Assembly: GCA_009929095.1 (NCBI GenBank)
Contig: SABF01000068.1
Coordinates: forward strand, 1-7,573
Length of the DNA stretch: 7,573 nt
Reading direction: 5' to 3'
Source of the DNA: Erysipelotrichia bacterium
GTDB lineage: Bacteria; Bacillota_I; Bacilli_A; Erysipelotrichales; Erysipelotrichaceae
In this document: positions 6,551 to 7,573 of the stretch, piece by piece
Position numbering within the stretch: position 1 is the stretch's first letter
Layout of the letters: every line of letters begins with the position of its first letter
Program-made: the position numbers and the translations under genes
The notes under the pieces: generated by a model
The model's input: the letters and a program-made list of their open reading frames with translations, nothing else
Database searches by the model: none
Told to the model about the DNA's origin: nothing

Positions 6551-6567
6551 TGTTTCATATCGGAACA
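6551..6567. promoter_or_regulatory. Palindromic operator copy D (permease upstream region)
   Basis: TGTTTCATATCGGAACA: the same palindrome with one mismatch in the right arm. It lies exactly 51 bp from copy C, the same spacing as copies A and B, which implies cooperative binding or a dimer of dimers. Confidence 0.7.
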
Positions 6568-6798
6568 GGCGCACTTTATTAATTATCAAATTCTGTGATG
6601 CAGCCACTTCTATACATATTTATTATCTTATTGTACAGGTTTCCATACAATGATCATCCACACTTAATTCGAGTGAATCTGAATGGTGTACAAACGAAAA
6701 ATGCGGCCAATAGACCACATCCAGATTCTGTTTGTTAATCAGTACTGTTATACTTCAGATATTATTATCACATTTTTATTTTACAATTTTTGACGAAT

Positions 6799-6873
6799 AT
6801 GTGCTCAGTTCAGTTGGAAGAGTACTTCCTCGACATAGAATGATCATGGATTCGAGTCACTTAGCACTTACCA
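6799..6873 (+). pseudogene. Decayed tRNA-Val(GAC)-like gene with encoded CCA
   Basis: A 75-nt cloverleaf-like sequence. The acceptor arms ATGTGCT (6799-6805) and AGCACTT (6863-6869) pair at 6 of 7 positions and are followed by discriminator A and CCA (6871-6873). The D-arm GTTC-AGTTGGAA-GAGT keeps the GG. The anticodon loop TCGACAT (6830-6836) would read GAC (Val), although position 33 is C instead of the near-universal T. The T-loop TTCGAGT (6851-6857) is kept, but the T-stem pairs only 2 of 5 and the anticodon stem only 3 of 5. The middle resembles Gram-positive tRNA-Val(GAC). The broken stems argue for a pseudogene rather than a working tRNA. Confidence 0.6.
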
Positions 6874-6884
6874 TTCATTCAAAT

Positions 6885-6911
6885 AGAGAAGGCTTAACAA
6901 AAGCTTTTTCT
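6885..6911 (+). terminator. Possible terminator relic after the tRNA pseudogene
   Basis: An 11-bp hairpin with two G-U pairs: AGAGAAGGCTT (6885-6895), loop AACAA, AAGCTTTTTCT (6901-6911), with a T-rich right arm. It starts 12 nt after the CCA end, where a tRNA transcript would stop. Confidence 0.45.
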
Positions 6912-7079
6912 GTCTTTACCACCTTCCGAGCCTTAAACAATAATGGAAATATTTTCAATTCTAATACAGTTGTCCTGCGAGACATGATTCATGTATCTTT
7001 GTATGTATATACAACTAAGGATTCCATATTTGTATTCAAATGATTTTTTGTAAAATAATCCTATTAAAACGAGATTTCA

Positions 7080-7566
7080 ATGTCTGATATTATTGATAAT
7101 TTAGTAAGGAAGCAGCGCAGGATGCAAATCTATCCGATGCCTGAATTGATGATGAAAGAACTGGAATATGCAATCAATGAATTGTATAAGCAAACTGACA
7201 TTTTTCTTAGATTAAGAGAAATTGAATACTGTCGGTTACAATTTCAGCCATTTTATACACGGATTCTGTATGCGGAAGATGGTGACCCGTTTAGGAAAAT
7301 AACTTTTGAAATGCCAAGAAATCTTTACGGTGATTTTCAGCAGTACACTCTTCCCAAGTGTGGACGGATACTAAGAGATTCTCGAGTATCGTCTTGACCC
7401 AAGGGAATTCCGTGCAAATTACAGAGTGATTCTTAAGGAGACTAAAGGAAGATGTGCAAAGAAAGCTCTTTTGTTTATGTCGGATGGAATAAAGAAACTT
7501 GGAAATGTGTTTCTGGAAGAGTCTCCTGAAGAACAGTATCAGACGCGCTCGGTGAAACGAAAATGA
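7080..7566 (+). pseudogene. Unrecognised gene interrupted by a frameshift
   Basis: I do not recognise this family. The first frame opens at ATG 7080 (MSDIIDNLVRKQRR) and runs 105 codons to TGA at 7395-7397. Protein-like sequence then continues in the +1 frame, open from 7375 to a TGA at 7564-7566, with segments such as EYRLDPREFRANYR and ETKGRCAKKALLF. Joined near 7375-7397 the product would be about 160 aa, basic, soluble and without membrane segments. The second part has no good start of its own (first ATG near its middle), so one extra or two missing bases is the simplest explanation. The Shine-Dalgarno is weak (GAG about 8 nt upstream). A sequencing error or +1 recoding at TCT TGA C (7392-7398) is less likely but not excluded. 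It lies next to the decayed tRNA, in a region that looks eroded. Confidence 0.55.
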
Positions 7567-7573
7567 TCCATGG

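Larger units (their letters stand above)
6568..7079. other. Non-coding, AT-rich eroded region
   Basis: No convincing protein gene on either strand. It holds the decayed tRNA and its hairpin (see their entries) and two small inverted repeats: ATTGTA/TACAAT (6630-6635, 6646-6651) and TTGTAT/ATACAA around GTAT (6999-7014). A TTG-started open frame at 6732-7043 runs straight through the tRNA remnant and has no ribosome binding site, so it is not annotated. The rest shows nothing I can assign. Confidence 0.5.

Noticed and set aside
6732..7043. 103-codon open frame on the plus strand
   Set aside because: It starts with TTG, has no ribosome binding site, shows no protein-like composition and reads through the tRNA remnant and its hairpin.

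Overview
The window looks like a catabolic locus from a low-to-moderate G+C member of the Firmicutes (Bacillota). The clues are purine-rich ribosome binding sites, a textbook cre (CcpA) site, and the type of regulator and transporter present. An erysipelotrichial or clostridial gut anaerobe would fit, but the assignment below phylum is a guess.

Layout: positions 1-2940 hold a minus-strand operon read in the order four-carbon acid-sugar kinase (DUF1537/OtnK family), then iron-type alcohol dehydrogenase, then a DapA/DHDPS-family aldolase or synthase that runs off the left edge. Both junctions are ATGA stop/start overlaps. Divergent to it (3071-4873, +) is a PrpR_N-type regulator. A bidirectional terminator (4898-4942) separates this from a minus-strand SLC13/CitMHS-like permease (4962-6248) with a long leader. 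Its upstream region carries a sigma-70-like promoter with a cre site over the -35 box. The right end (6568-7573) is eroded DNA: a decayed tRNA-Val(GAC)-like sequence that still has a CCA end and a following hairpin, then an unrecognised gene split by a frameshift.

How it works together: the permease probably imports an organic or sugar acid. The kinase, dehydrogenase and aldolase-family enzyme would convert it to central intermediates, and CcpA would repress uptake when better sugars are present. The most striking observation is a 17-bp palindrome with consensus close to TGTTTCATTTTGAAACA. It occurs four times, as two pairs, one between the kinase operon and the regulator and one upstream of the permease. 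Within each pair the copies are exactly 51 bp apart. This is probably the operator of the PrpR_N regulator and ties the two transcription units into one regulon. The regulator keeps a Fis-type DNA-binding helix but has lost the GAFTGA loop, the Walker B acidic pair and the Walker A lysine, so it probably works with the ordinary sigma-70 polymerase rather than sigma-54. The substrate and exact reactions cannot be read from the sequence.
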